Part shown: positions 11,872-24,212 of the stretch, piece by piece
Position numbering within the stretch: the stretch's first letter is position 1
Layout: every line of letters begins with the position of its first letter
Origin: Phorcus lineatus
Taxonomy: Eukaryota > Mollusca > Gastropoda > Trochida > Trochidae
NCBI GenBank assembly: GCA_921293015.1
Contig: OV121087.1
Location: 38,426,630 to 38,490,629 of the forward strand
Direction: 5' to 3'
DNA length: 64,000 nucleotides
Notes under the pieces: model-generated
What the model was told of the DNA's origin: nothing
What the model saw: only the letters and a program-made list of their open reading frames with translations
Database searches by the model: none
Program-made: the position numbers and the translations under genes

Positions 11872-13216
11872 TAAAAAGTTATATACACTATTTAATGAGT
11901 CATCCTCAAACCCAATTTTGCCAATTTGTTTATCGTTTTAGGCAAGTATCATTTACATATCCTCTTTCTTTCTATATATACATATATATATAAACTGAAC
12001 ACAGAAACAAAATTAATCTTTATTTCAAAGTCGAGAACATATGATTACTTATTTCACAATTAAATTGCCAAGGCGAGAGTTATAAGGCAGCAATAACAAT
12101 ATTTCATAATCAACATTTCAATAACAATTCTAACTAAATAGTTTTAAAATCTTAAAAATAAGACGGAGTCACAACATTCCTTAGACCAGTGTACTATTAA
12201 AGCATTATTATCTATAATAAAACTAATGCCCTTTTTACATGCACTCTTTACTCCCAGGAGTATATTTACTCCCAGGAGCAAATTTACTCCTAGGAGTAAA
12301 AGAATATTTACTTTACGTTCCATTGAAAATTAAGGACCCTTAAGTATATATGGTTTGCTTACGGTTAAAACATCATTTTGGTGAGAACTCACAATGAGTA
12401 AACTGCTTATCCAAAGGAGAAGAAGAGATTATTAATATTTTCTGTGTACTGGTATAGCTGAAAATCTGCTTTCTTTCGAATGTTGGTTCAATGGCATAAT
12501 GTCATAAAGACTAATCGATTTGACGTAAAAATCATGGGTACCATATATTTCTGTCGATATGTCACTTATTCATAGCTGAAATATTCAAATCGAATATACT
12601 CGTCTGTAGTGGCGCTACTCACAGAATAAAAGGTAGTGAAAAGGGACTCTGACAATGGGTCAGGATCCACACTTTTTCCAAGTTAATGTTAATTTCAAAA
12701 TAAAACAATATTGACTCAAGTTACCTAAATTTAAACGTGAATGTCAAACTGTTGTAATCATGGGGACATGCCAGCTTATGATTATGAACAATAAAAACAA
12801 TTTTCAACTTAGGTTTATGTCTTTTTTCATTCAAATGAAAATCTTAAGTCTCAGTTGTTTTATTTTCCATTTACCACCAATATATTTATAGAAGTAGTTT
12901 AGTTATACACAATGTCAAAGTAAATTTCTCAGCTTTTTCAGTACAACATTAATAATTGTGATAAATTTGGAATTTTTTTTAATGACGTTATCTTTAACCA
13001 AAAACACCAATTTTCTGATATACTATAATCAATTGATAAATAGTTGAGTAGAAATCTTAATCTTGGTCAAAAATGACATAGTGAATATTGTAAGATTCAA
13101 TTATGAAAGCAATTGTTTGGTATTACACTAACGTTAATTTGTAGAGTATATGAAGTTGGGAATTCCCTTATATTTTGACCTTCCTATACCCCTCACAAAA
13201 ATTTAACAGTCACAAA

Positions 13217-14949
13217 CAATCTGATTAAAATCAGATGGAATTCCGCTTGTTTAATTTCGTTTCGTTTTATTTCCGTTTCGTTTCGTTTCGTTTCAGTTTA
13301 ACAAGCTATATTCCATCTGACACTGCCCCGTTAAGTTGAATGTCCCGGGCTTACGAGAATTAACCAATCAAATTCTAGGCTATTAATGCCATCAGCCTGG
13401 ACTCCATACAGCGTATGTTCGGTGTTGCGCGGAGTTAGGCATGGCGAAAACAGCCGATCTGTTCCAAGTGCTTCGTTCGGCATGTTTCTTCAGCGATCAT
13501 TGAATATTGACATTTCATGTACTGTGAATATAAATATTTGAAAAAGTAGATATTGACAGCAGGCGCCATGTCCTCCTGTCTTTAACCCAAACAGGTGTAT
13601 TGTAAGACGAACATTTGCGTGATATGTGGTTTCTCGTTTGTGCCGAAGGAAATTTCAGAAACGGGTGCCTAAATTGTAAGAAAGTATTTTAAAGAAAAAC
13701 TGCGTTTCAGTGAAGAGAGTAAATACCATAAAGACCGAAAGGTTTGTTTACCTGTAGATTCCTTCGTCGTGATGCGCCAATGTGAAATTAAAAAAAGAAA
13801 AAGTAAAAAAACACTTTTGTCCGTGTTTTAGACGGTTTTATTATCCCGATCGGGGTGTTGGTTCCCGAACGAGAACTAGTACCCGATCGAAGGGTTTGCA
13901 GAACCTGACAACGATCCGACGCGAAGCGAGTTCGTTTCTTGCTTTGACCGCCTTACAATACATGTGAATCTTAACGGTCCAGTAAACAATGCAAAATTTT
14001 GACTTGTTCGACTTTGAGTTCGGAATTTACAAATTCTTCAGCTATTTCGCGGGGATGCAGTGATTTCGTAGACACGAAATCCGGTGAACTCGTAGACAAA
14101 TCGAGCAGTGAATTCGTAGACAGGTTTTAAAACAGGATTAGAAGTAATAATAACAAACCTTTATTTATCCAACTCAAGGATTCGAACACTAATAGGTTCG
14201 ATCAAAGAAATAAAGTGAATAAAAACTATAATAGTCAATTTTGTTGTATTTTAAAACTATTAAAGTAATCCAACATTCATGTGTTATTATCAATTCTTTT
14301 AGTTCTTGTTTGATCTTTTAAAAAAATAAATTTAGGTAACAGGCCCTCCTGTCTAATGCTTTGCCTTTCGTTTGACTGAACTTAAATGAATAATAAATCA
14401 ATAATATATATATGAATGATATACTATATCATTTACAAATGAATTACTGGTGTCAGTTATTATTTCTGATGCTTTGTCATCTTCAATATCTGAAAGTTAT
14501 ATTTATATTCCGATTACCTTTTCTATGTTGTAGGTGAAGGTTTAGTTTTGAATATTCACATTTCTCGATCGATAACAATTTCACTTTCACTAATAATAAT
14601 TAGAAATAAAAGCCAATATTGACTTAGAAATAAAAAAAATATACTGTCTACGAATTCACTGTCTATGAAATTGTGTTGTCAACGAAATTCCCGCATCTAC
14701 GAAATATTTTGTCTACGAGATCACCGCAAGCCATTTTGCGTACTTCGTCCGCCCTTTTAACGGTGACCCGAACAATGGAAATAACGCGTAATCTGATTGG
14801 TTATATTTCAATAGGTTGTTGGTTGGGAGTTCAAGGACGAAGGTCAATCTGGTGACCCCTCTAGCGGGATAGTGTCAGATGTTAGTATCGCATATTGATG
14901 ATGGACAAATGTTAAGCGCGCGATACTTCATCTGATTTTAATCAGATTG
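13217..14949. mobile_element. DNA transposon with 21-bp perfect inverted ends and 10-bp target duplication
   Basis: The terminal 21 bases (13217-13237) are the exact reverse complement of 14929-14949; the core AATCTGATTAAAATCAGAT is itself nearly palindromic. The flanks CAGTCACAAA at 13207-13216 and 14950-14959 are an exact 10-bp duplication, in the 9-11 bp range typical of Mutator-like elements (family knowledge). A (GTTTC)n stretch and a subterminal hairpin (13231-13252 with 13298-13320) lie near the left end. No transposase frame is seen. It contains 14052-14732 and lies inside 12223-15647. Confidence 0.85.
14052..14732. mobile_element. Non-autonomous inverted-repeat DNA transposon, copy 2 (681 bp)
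   Basis: It is homologous to 1565-2257 through its left part (GTGATTTCGTAGACA, then CGAGCAGTGAATTC, then GGATTCGAACACTAATAGG) and has matching ends GGGATG...CAAGCC. Flanks ATTTCGCG (14044-14051) and ATTTTGCG (14733-14740) form an 8-bp duplication with one mismatch. It is inserted inside the larger element 13217-14949. Confidence 0.85.
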
Positions 14950-15031
14950 CAGTCACAAAGTCCTTTCCACTCAAAAGTTGACACGCAAAAAGAGAATTTG
15001 CTCTTATGCTATACTATACTACAATAGCGAC

Positions 15032-15169
15032 AAATAGTTGTGTTTCTAAAATTTCTGTGATTCATTGTTATTCAACACCCGCAAATTAAAGCTTACTGTA
15101 CAGTTTTAAAATTAAAAGGCAGGTGTTGAATAGCAATGAATTCCGGAAATTTTAAAAACACAACTATTT
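15032..15169. repeat. Foldback repeat inside the outer transposon
   Basis: Left arm 15032-15079 (AAATAGTTGTG...TTCAACACC) pairs with right arm 15122-15169 with a few mismatches, around a 42-base spacer. It may be an independent small MITE or an internal hairpin of the host element. Confidence 0.7.
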
Positions 15170-15647
15170 ATCTTCTACATGATTTGAACTCTTGAGGTGA
15201 TTTCAATTTGGGCGGAACATTGGAAAGAGCAGAAAGTTCCTCTTCTATCTTGTGAACCTCTTGGCTCGTTTGGATAACTGTTCTATCACAGCAAAAAGAT
15301 TGTCTTCATATAAAATCTCTTCTAATTGACGTATACAGATTGTGACTGTCTGTTTTTTAAAGAAATGATACAATCTTATGTCTAGTTTTGGGATGCTGCA
15401 TTCAGTTTGCTTACAGGAGTAAACACAAAACCTGTTTCCATGACATGGTTACTTACAGGAGCAAAAGTAAATATACTTTTACTTTACCTCTTGGGGTGGA
15501 GTATTTTACTCATAGGAGCAAATATACTCCTGTAAGTAAATTGCAAAGGGACCGTTTACATGGCATGTTTACTCCCTGTAAGTATATTTACTCCTAGGAG
15601 TAAATATACTTACAGGAGTAAAAGTGTGCATGTAAAAAGGGCATTAG

Positions 15648-17949
15648 TGGAATTAGCGGTTAAAAGTAAGTCTGGCAACATCTCAAATGCCATCATCTGA
15701 ATGTTAATTACTTCATTAGAACTAGCTTGACCCAAATCAGTTGTCGCAGAACATTTTCATTTTCCCGTTTCAATAATTGAGATTGTGTCAGTTTACTCCA
15801 AGCATTTACCAAATATTTGCCACGCGATCTTAAATGATCTGTTGTTTCATTTTTGAGATCAGCATGCTAGTATTGCTATCTATCTTAAATTTCACGGTAA
15901 AATAATTTTTACTTTACAGCCAGCATTGTTGATTCGTACTGTTCCAAAGATAATTTCTTTTGTTGAAATAAATTAGTAACTGTTTACTCAAGATGAACAA
16001 GAGCCAATTCTATTTGCGTATACATATATTACCTTTGCCTTTTAAAGTACCGTTGTATGGTATGTAATAATGTTTGACATCGTAGTATCATTGTAAGTTC
16101 ATTTAAAGTACTGACATTTATATGCAATTGAGCTTGCATGAATATTGAAGTATATAATGTTATTTCCTACGTCAACACCTACGTACTTTTAAATCTGCTT
16201 CTAAGCGATTCGTCCGACCTCGTAGGTCCATAAATCCTTAGAGCTATGCCAGCTGGAGCTAACTGACTTTTGAAATATGCTTACCACTACACCACTGTGC
16301 GCAATTATCCCTTATACCTGCCCCTCATCATCTAAGGAGAAGCCGTTTATAAAAATCCTCTAACTACGGTCAAACTTACATTTGTAAACGCCACGTACTA
16401 TACAATTGTATATCTATTTAACTTAATTAAACGTAAGGTATACTGACTATTTTTGGACGTTAAACCCCAACTCACTCACTATTTTGGTAAACGTTTCCCT
16501 TGGAAGTCATGGGCATCGGATGGCAACAACTGGAGATGTATATTGCCTGTTCGAAATCAATCAAAGTGGAACGACATAAGAATCGTTAAATGCTAATATG
16601 TGTTTAAAATGGTAAAGCAGGTTCTGCAAGCATAGAGATCAGTAACGCACACAAAGATAAGGTTGTTTTCCAGTCAGGGCCCGAGCCCTTAGACTCGCCA
16701 CTAAATGTGACATGTTTCGTGATCCGTGACGCTTGAGTTTGTTCAGTAACTTCACAGAGGTTATCAGGATTTTAGATTTAAGTTGGTCTCTAAATTTTGT
16801 TCACCTGAATTTCAGACTTCATATCCCCAGGAGATAGAAAATAACCACAATATGAATGTAAATTAAGTATAGAAAAACTACACCCACCCATATACTATTA
16901 GGTTGTAGGAAAGAAAAACGTCATGTGGCCAAAACCCTTGCCAGACGGCTGCCCTAGATAGCAGTGACTCCGATAGGTAGTTAAACACATTTCAGTATTA
17001 TTGGCAGAATTGATATGTATTATAGACCAAACCCGAAAAAACATGACTGTATGTAACAATAGTTATCCGATGAAACGTCACGCTCACAAAATGACGCTTG
17101 TCCGTCTGGATATGGGATATCATTATTATACTTAATATCATGTTAAATATTGATTATTTTCAATTCCCTGTGATCTTATCAAACTGAGAAGCCTTATGTT
17201 GTATAAGACATTTTGTAATTTGTAACTAAGCCATGTTTCCATAATAAGTCATTTCTACAATAAAGCAATACATGTATATATCAAGCTATTAAACAAGTGC
17301 TTTGATATTATCAAATTTGGGACTTAAGTGATTATAATTATCAAGTTAATCTATTAAAGATTAATGGCGTTGTTCTAAATCAGGACAATCAAGGTTTGAA
17401 CGACTCATCCGAATTCATAAGATAGCTGAGTAGACATATAGGTTCTGTGAAACGATTCTCTAAACTTAATCGGGGCTAATAGAAAACACTTCATTTAAAG
17501 GAATACACTCGAAGATCAAATTTAAGTGATAGTCAGCAATACATATATTTCAGGCATCTACATGATAATGACATCAAGATTATGACAATTTTCAATTGAT
17601 GCTGTTTGAATATCGCGCTAAGTTGTTCGTCATATAACTTGTAAGTGGCACATTTATCGTGTCGTTTATATTGCAATGCTGAATTTTACATTGCTAATAT
17701 GTCCTCAAGATTAGTTATCTTAAATGCTACAAATGTTTGTTAACTTCTAAAGGGTTATACGTATATGCATACAGACATCGTCATGTGGCTATTCGTCATG
17801 GTTGTATTTGGTAATATATCTTAACTATTCTTGCTTCAAAAGCAACGATTTATTTTATCCCTTTCGTCGGGAAAAAGATTTGGTGATGTGATGCTGAATA
17901 TGCTGTGAGTGTTGAATATTAGAACTTCCAAAGTCTTCGTTGGTTTGGG
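15648..17949. other. Gene-free intronic stretch
   Basis: Apart from the composite repeat at 16.2-16.5 kb I see nothing supportable. Confidence 0.5.
16236..16484. repeat. Composite SINE-like remnant related to repeat A
   Basis: GAGCTATGCCAGCTGGAGCT (16241-16260) matches repeat A. Next comes a segment whose minus strand reads CAGTGGTGTAGTGGTAAGC (a tRNA A-box-like head), and near 16462 the common tail GACGTTAAACCCCAACTCAC. The pieces probably come from two insertions. Confidence 0.55.
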
Positions 17950-18266
17950 CCACCACTGGACTCAATTCCTTATCGTGGTGTGGTGGTTTGCGTGCTTCAG
18001 AGACCCTGAGAGCTATGCCAGCTGGAGCTAACAGGCTCCTGGTAGGGGCACCCACGCTGGACAGGTCGACGGGTAGAAGCCAGACCAAATTTGAGTCCTT
18101 CTAAAACCTGCTTTCTATCTCTCACTATGCCTTTCTTTCCGTCTTTTCCCTCATACTGTCGATCCCTTTCTCCCTGATCTGTCCACTCTCTTTTGGATGC
18201 TTGACATCCACGTGTTTAATAACTGAGATATTGTTCAAAGCACGTTAAACCCCAACTCACTCACTC
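17950..18266 (+). repeat. Dispersed repeat A, fullest copy
   Basis: It runs from CCACCACTGGACTC to the tail CACGTTAAACCCCAACTCAC. It matches the copies at 1-262 (same strand) and 3691-4003 (opposite strand). Confidence 0.85.
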
Positions 18267-21200
18267 AATTCATTGGTTTGGGATCCAAAATTGATTATAA
18301 TGTGGCGATTCCTAGTAAATATAGTTCATTTCCAATTAATCATACACGTTACTTGAATTTAGTCAATTAATGACGAAACCCTGTTACAAAAAGCTACATG
18401 TATTGGCATAGCAAGATGCTTTGAATTTGAATGCTCTATGTACATGTACATAGACCCGGAGTTTCAGTTACAATTTAATTCGATAGTTCAAATCTGTAAA
18501 GGCGACCCAGTCAGTTAACCTTAAATTTGTTAAGTTTGTGTTAATCAATTACATGTATGTTACAGATTGAAATATATTAGATATTGACATTACCAGAGTA
18601 ATGATATACCTGATTCGAAATTGGCGTATATTTCTTCAGGTATAGGTACGTAAGTACTGAACAGAGCACAAAAACATGTAAACCCAAAATTATCAAATGT
18701 GAAAAGTTCACTAGGTTACTTTACTGAATGTATTATTTAATTTAACATAACAGACAGATGGGGCATGGGATATCTTTGTTCTTAAAAGAAGATGGCAAAA
18801 CGCAAGATAAGGTTAGAATGTCAACCAAAGAAAAAATAACTTAATGGTTGGGCTTCCGATATTGTACATATATGAGGTAAAGGTCAATAGAACTTTGCAA
18901 TAAATATTTAATTTCCATGAAGTCATCGACATTCTGTTCCAAATAGTGTCACTAACCTATGTTTTGTCATTCTTATTTTAATGAAATCCCTTTAAAAAAT
19001 TTAGAAATCTCATCATGATTCGGATAATGTATAGTACATGTTATGCTGTAAAATAGTTCATGTCGTGTTTTTATCATGATTAGAGGTTTAAAAATCCAAT
19101 TTGATATTCATTAGTCTAATCATGATGATAATAATGGATCTATATCCTGACAGGTTTTTTAAAATAAAACAAGAATATTTTTTCTCTCATATTAATCTAG
19201 ATGTTTTTGCCAAAGTGTATTGAATTATTTTTGTAATTGTTGTCAGAACTGTATATCCTAACTTTAAGATGAAGAAATAGTTATTTTGTGGCCTATCTAG
19301 TACTATTATTTAAGATTTCACAGCGCGTTCATGCTTTCGAGAATTTGGACTCTTTTGGAAGTGTTTCTTATATGTGAAAACACGGAAAATACTAATATTA
19401 GCTATGTAATACCGACGAGGTCAATCATATCAATGTGCATATCTTTCATACGATGCCCTCGGGCAAAATATCAATTTTATAGTGACGTCGCATCATAAAC
19501 AATGTTTTGAAGGCACTGTTCGCCTTTGACGTTGTTGCGTCCGGGTTGCGAGCCAATTTTTTATATTGTAGTCTATCAAGTGAATTGTACAACATAAGAT
19601 TACAAACCATTATTGCATTAAAAAAATCTGGCATTAACAAATTGTTTAAATCTCTAAACTAAGTCTGTAGAGATGGATTAAACTTCTACTTCCACTATTT
19701 ATACTACTAAATATGACTAATGTGTTTTCTTCCCCTAATTTACGCTCCTGCTACATCAGCGTAATTGGATCCGCTGATCGAGCTCCTTCCATATACCCTG
19801 ATCTCGTTCAAGCCAAAACCCTCGTATCGCTAGCTATCTAACCAGCCAATTGGCACAACCCGGGTGGAAAAATCCGTTGAGTTTAAGGTAGTAGCTTCAT
19901 GCGCCTTAATTAACATTTCATTGGCTGAAAATATTACAGGTGCGCATAGCGAGCTGTTAGAGGGTTTTGGTTTGAATGAGATCAGTGTATATGGAAGGAG
20001 CTCGACCAGCGGATTCAATTACGCTGATGTAGCAGGATGCTAGTCTACAGATTTACTTAATAAAGTAGGTCATATTATCACATCATTCATGTCCAAATAT
20101 GTTCACCTCATTTGAAGAAAACATTTTATGTGTTCATGCACCCACATGTTTTTATGGACATATACGGTATAACTTCCTTTCAATGAGAAAACATGCAGAT
20201 CTATAAAGGGTATCAGTTTACCTATACAAATCTATTAATAACATTATCTATAGTCATATATGACTTAGATAGTCAACATCTGTGCACTCTATCAGCGATT
20301 ATTAAACGTAAGAAATTCATTGAACTAAAATATACCTTTCAAAGGTTCATGATAAAGAACGTTGCGCCGAGATGGCAGATAAGAAAAGTCCCATCTAAGA
20401 GTTTTGTTATTATGCAAGCATTATTTTCCGGATATCCGATTGGTCGAGAGGTGATTACGTGAAAAGCTTATTTTCTTCACCCGAGTTCAACCAAACTTCA
20501 TGATAACTAATGGAAGACATGATGACAATGAAACTGTTGGTCCGTGACCAACTGTTATCGGCATGAACTTTGTCCGTCGTGTGGAACAATCGATCGTCCT
20601 TTTTTGTTATTTTCGTTAACTAAATATAGCGATTATGGGCTGATAAATTCGTTTAAAACCTGTTTTATAGACCCGTGAAAAACAATTTTGGAATTAACCA
20701 AGAACTATAGAATAAAAAATTTTAATTTTCAAAGTTCATATATCTGCAATTAAATATTAGTTATATTCATTTCCGGTAAAAAAAAAAGACAATGTATTTG
20801 ATCATGGTTAGGTTATGATATAAATTACGTTATTTTCATAACATACTTTTTAAATGAAAAATCAATTGAAAAACATTAATAGATTTTATCTGCGTGATAT
20901 TTGCACTTTGTTTGCAAATAATGCTACAAAAAAATTTTGTGCAGCTGTATAATACCAGCAATGCTACAAATCACTTTTAAAAAGATTTGAAATGTATTGA
21001 AAAACAAGTATCAAAAATTAACTTGATGTTTACAGCCAGTGACGTCTTGGTTAAATATTTTACTTTCATATACATTTTAAGACATTAAAATACCAAGTCA
21101 TAGATTTTTTGGGAATTTCTTCAAACAGGAAAAAGACGACTTTTAGAAGTATTCAAAACCGTTATCGAACTGATGGTAAATGATCTTAAAAATTTAAAAA

Positions 21201-21307
21201 ATGAATTATAATCATGTATAAGAAATAATCGTTACAATAACATGATTATAATGTTCCTAAATGTCAAAGACTGGAATATTTTGTTTTTATATTTGTTCCT
21301 GTTTCAG
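18267..21307. other. Gene-free intronic stretch
   Basis: It is AT-rich and holds only the foldback element at 19.7-20.0 kb. Confidence 0.5.
19746..20037. mobile_element. Foldback MITE, ~292 bp with ~78-bp arms
   Basis: Arm 19746-19823 (TCCTGCTACATCAGCG...CAAAACCCTC) pairs with 19960-20037 at roughly 90% identity. The middle is noncoding. It lies in intron 1 of the PAN-domain gene model. Confidence 0.85.
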
Positions 21308-21395
21308 GTTGAGAGGAAATGTCAAGCATGTACCAATGGGAAATTGTGTGCCCCCGTCTTCAACGCCAATGATTTTTGTTTCAAAAAGCTCCCAG
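21308..21395 (+). CDS. PAN-domain protein, candidate exon 2 (Cys-rich)
   Basis: The acceptor TGTTTCAG precedes 21308 and donor GTAATT follows 21395. The exon carries 29 codons plus one base, so it enters in phase 0, matching exon 1, and leaves in phase 1, matching all later exons. The peptide has four Cys within about 20 residues (KCQAC...LC...FCF), possibly the end of the first PAN unit or a short EGF-like remnant. It lies just before a ~71-bp tandem repeat array in the next intron. The phase agreement is the main support; there is no transcript evidence. Confidence 0.5.
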
Positions 21396-21839
21396 GTAAT
21401 TCACAGGGGAAACGAAATGTCACCAAGAATAATACAAAATAGTTCAATCCTCGCTATAGATATGTCATAACGTTTTTAAAACTTGAGCGGATGTAAATAT
21501 GATATTATTCCCGAGCAAAAGCAAGAGGCATGTTATAAAATTGGCTCGGGTATTGTAAAAACGATATGATGTCTTGAACGTGTGTAAATTTATAATCCAA
21601 AGTGTCACAGGGTCAAATTCGAAGCTAAGAAAAAATACCGGTATCAGCAATGGTCAAATCAATCGTATGAACACATCCCTATCAAGGTTACAGGCACTAT
21701 TGAACGGAAAGCGTTGTCCATAGCACCATTCTCGAACATCTCAAATCCCAAAGTATGATGTTATCACCAAATTCAATATGATATGATATAACAGAATTGG
21801 TATTATTTCTTATATGAACATTTGGTGTGATACATGATG

Positions 21840-22770
21840 GGCCGACAATTTTACGGAGATTATTTAAAACTACTTTTCAAAATGTATGTCTGTAAAATAT
21901 TTCATGGAGTTGGTCTGAGCGCCAAGGGCATTATTTAAACTACTCTGCGATATTTATGTTTCTAGTAGATGTAATTGAGTTGGTATGAGCGTCACAGGTA
22001 ATTCTTTAAAATATACTCTTCAGATTTTGTGTCTGTGAAAGATGTAATGACGGTGGTCTGAGCGTCAAGGTGATTGTCTTAAACTATGCTCTTCAGATTT
22101 TGTGTCTGCAAAAGATGTAATTTTTTATAATGAAGATTGTCTGTGCGTTAAGGAGATGGTCTAAAACTATACTCTCTGTAAAAGATTTGATGAAGGTTGT
22201 CTGAGCGTCAAGGAGATGGTATAAAACTAAACTCTTCAGTTTTTGTGTCTATCAAACAATTGATGAAGGTTGTCTGAGCAACAAGGAGATGGTATAAAAC
22301 TATGCTCTTCAGATTTTGTGTCTGTGAAAGATGTGATAAAGGTGGTCTGAGCGTCAATTAGATTGTCTAAAACTATACTCTTCAGTTTTTGTGTCTATTA
22401 CAGATGTGATAAAGGTGGTCTGAGCGTCAAGGATATGTGATAAAACTAAACTCTTCAGATTTTGTGTCTATTAAAGATGAGATGTAGGTGGTCTGAGCGT
22501 CAAGGAGATTGTCTAAAACTATGCCCTTCAGATTTTGTGTCTGTGAAAGATGTAATTTTTTATAATGAAGGTGATCTGTGTGTCAAGGAGATGGTCTAAA
22601 ACTAAACTCTCTGTAAAAGATTTGATGAAGGTTGTCTGAGCGTCAAGGAGATAGTCTAAAACTATACTCTTCAGTTTTTGTGTCTATTAAAGATGTGATG
22701 AAGATGGTCTGAGAGTCAAGGATATGTGATAAAACTATACTCTCTGTAAAAGATGTGATTAAGGTTGTTA
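21840..22770 (+). repeat. Degenerate tandem repeat, ~71-bp period, about 12 units
   Basis: The landmark GGTCTGAGCGTCAAGGAGAT recurs near 21912, 21983, 22052, 22137, 22198, 22269, 22344, 22418, 22489, 22567, 22636 and 22706, alternating with CTCTTCAGATTTTGTGTCTG. Spacing is 61-85 bases. It sits between candidate exons 2 and 3 of the PAN-domain gene. Confidence 0.9.
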
Positions 22771-23949
22771 TTCGGCTTTTAAAAGACGTTTTTGATTCTT
22801 TAGTGCTCTAGTACTAAACGTTCTATAAGCAAAATGTCGCATGACACACTGACTGATAAATCAATTCTTATCTATTTCTAAATGTTATCTAATTACTGTT
22901 TGAAGCAATTTAATGTTGGCCTTCTGAAGCGAATCATTGACAGTTTAATTTAGTTTTCCTTTTTTATACCACTACATATGCATACCAAAAGTTTGTTCAC
23001 ATACATGTACATTGGTACACAAGTGCATCCTTGAACTTAATTAGGGATCGTTTAGTCTCTGGTGCAAAAATTCGAATTTTGGCATTGCTGAAGTATATCT
23101 AAAGAAGGTCTGAAAGTACAAAAGAGATTCAACAAGATTTTGAGGAGTTGATTTCGCAAGATCTGTATTGCAATAGTGAATTTTTAAATTTAAGCGTTCA
23201 AGGCACGTTACTTCAAATATTTTCATTATATCATGCCCTTGATAAATTCGATACGCGCCTTACATTCAAATCAGAAAGTTTGATAAACAAAATGTGGGAG
23301 AAATTGATTTGGGGGAAGGGGGGGATCGCCGGACGGTTTTACGTTTCAAAGTGTATAAACTTTAAGAGATAAATCTAAAACCTATTATGATATTCGAAAG
23401 TTCATAAAGTTGATATACCATTGAGTACCGTTCGCGTATTGGTGATGTTTAAAATTTTATCAACGATGGTAACTGTGCGTCTTAACATTATTTCAATACA
23501 CGTTTCTGATTGGGTAGGAAATAAAGAGACATACTCAATTTTCTTGACGAAAACATAGATCTCCTAACCGGAGTTCACTTTACACTCCCCGCTGGACGTA
23601 GGAGTCCACCACAACATTTAGGATTTTAAGGCTTTTTTTCCCCTCAGAATACGATGAAAATTTAATAGATGTTAATGGCATAGCTCATGTGGCCCTTCGT
23701 TGGGGCTACAGGATCACGTAATCTACATTTATTATCTCCATTGGCCATGGTACCTGTACACAAGATTTCAATTCTCCAGAGTCAACATTTCATGAAAAGA
23801 AGCCTCTGTGATATCGAGAAAGTTGGTTTCATACTCTCCTCACCTGACGTGATGTTTATTGCTGCCAAGACCTGCACAATTTTTTTAACCGTCGCAACTC
23901 ATTACTTTATTATACTTAATCGGTAAATTTGTTTTAAAGGTTCTTAATC

Positions 23950-24212
23950 TTCTTGTAGGATTTTATCTTTTTGTTCATATTCTATGTATTTTAGTTTAGT
24001 ATTTCCATGTAAAACTTCTTATTATATTTTAATTGAGTGTTTTATATTTTATCTTGTATAGTTTCTTAATAGTGTGATTTCATTTTTATAGTATCTCATA
24101 ACCCTTCTTTACAGGGTGGCTCTTCATTTTTAATGTATCGTTTATTAAAGGAAATTTATTGAAATGAGGAGGTGAGACTCAAATAAAAAATCTGTCTGTC
24201 TGTCTGTTTCCA
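23950..24212 (+). mobile_element. LINE 3'-end relic with (CTGT)n tail
   Basis: A noncoding stretch ends in AATAAAAAAT followed directly by CTGTCTGTCTGTCTG, the 3' structure of many non-LTR retrotransposons. No reverse transcriptase is left. Confidence 0.4.

Larger units (their letters stand above)
10666..11873 (+). mobile_element. Helitron-like 'pearl'-type element with tandem-repeat core
   Basis: The left end carries TAGCTCATCAG (10666-10676), inverted at the right end (CTGATGAGCTA, 11863-11873). Between them lie a tandem ~145-bp core, a (GGAC/GGAT)n microsatellite (11786-11818) and a 3' hairpin. That order (arm, tandem satellite core, ACGG-type microsatellite, short right arm) matches pearl/HINE elements known from bivalves and other molluscs. 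It lies in the first intron proposed for the PAN-domain gene. There is no Rep/helicase sequence, so it is non-autonomous. Confidence 0.7.
12223..15647. mobile_element. Outer DNA transposon with 22-bp inverted ends, host of two nested elements
   Basis: Bases 12223-12244 are the exact reverse complement of 15626-15647 (ends CTAATGCCC...GGGCATTAG). Subterminal zones on both sides are packed with TTTACTCC / GGAGTAAA palindromes (12245-12305 and 15410-15625). I found no clear target duplication and no transposase. Inner insertions account for about half of its length. Confidence 0.75.

Noticed and set aside
17855..18088. Open frame with a homologous frame at 3864-4115
   Set aside because: The similarity comes from repeat A present in both places; it has no start context or domain.
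21840..22770. CRISPR-like array
   Set aside because: The units are degenerate along their whole length with no repeat/spacer division, and the genome is animal.
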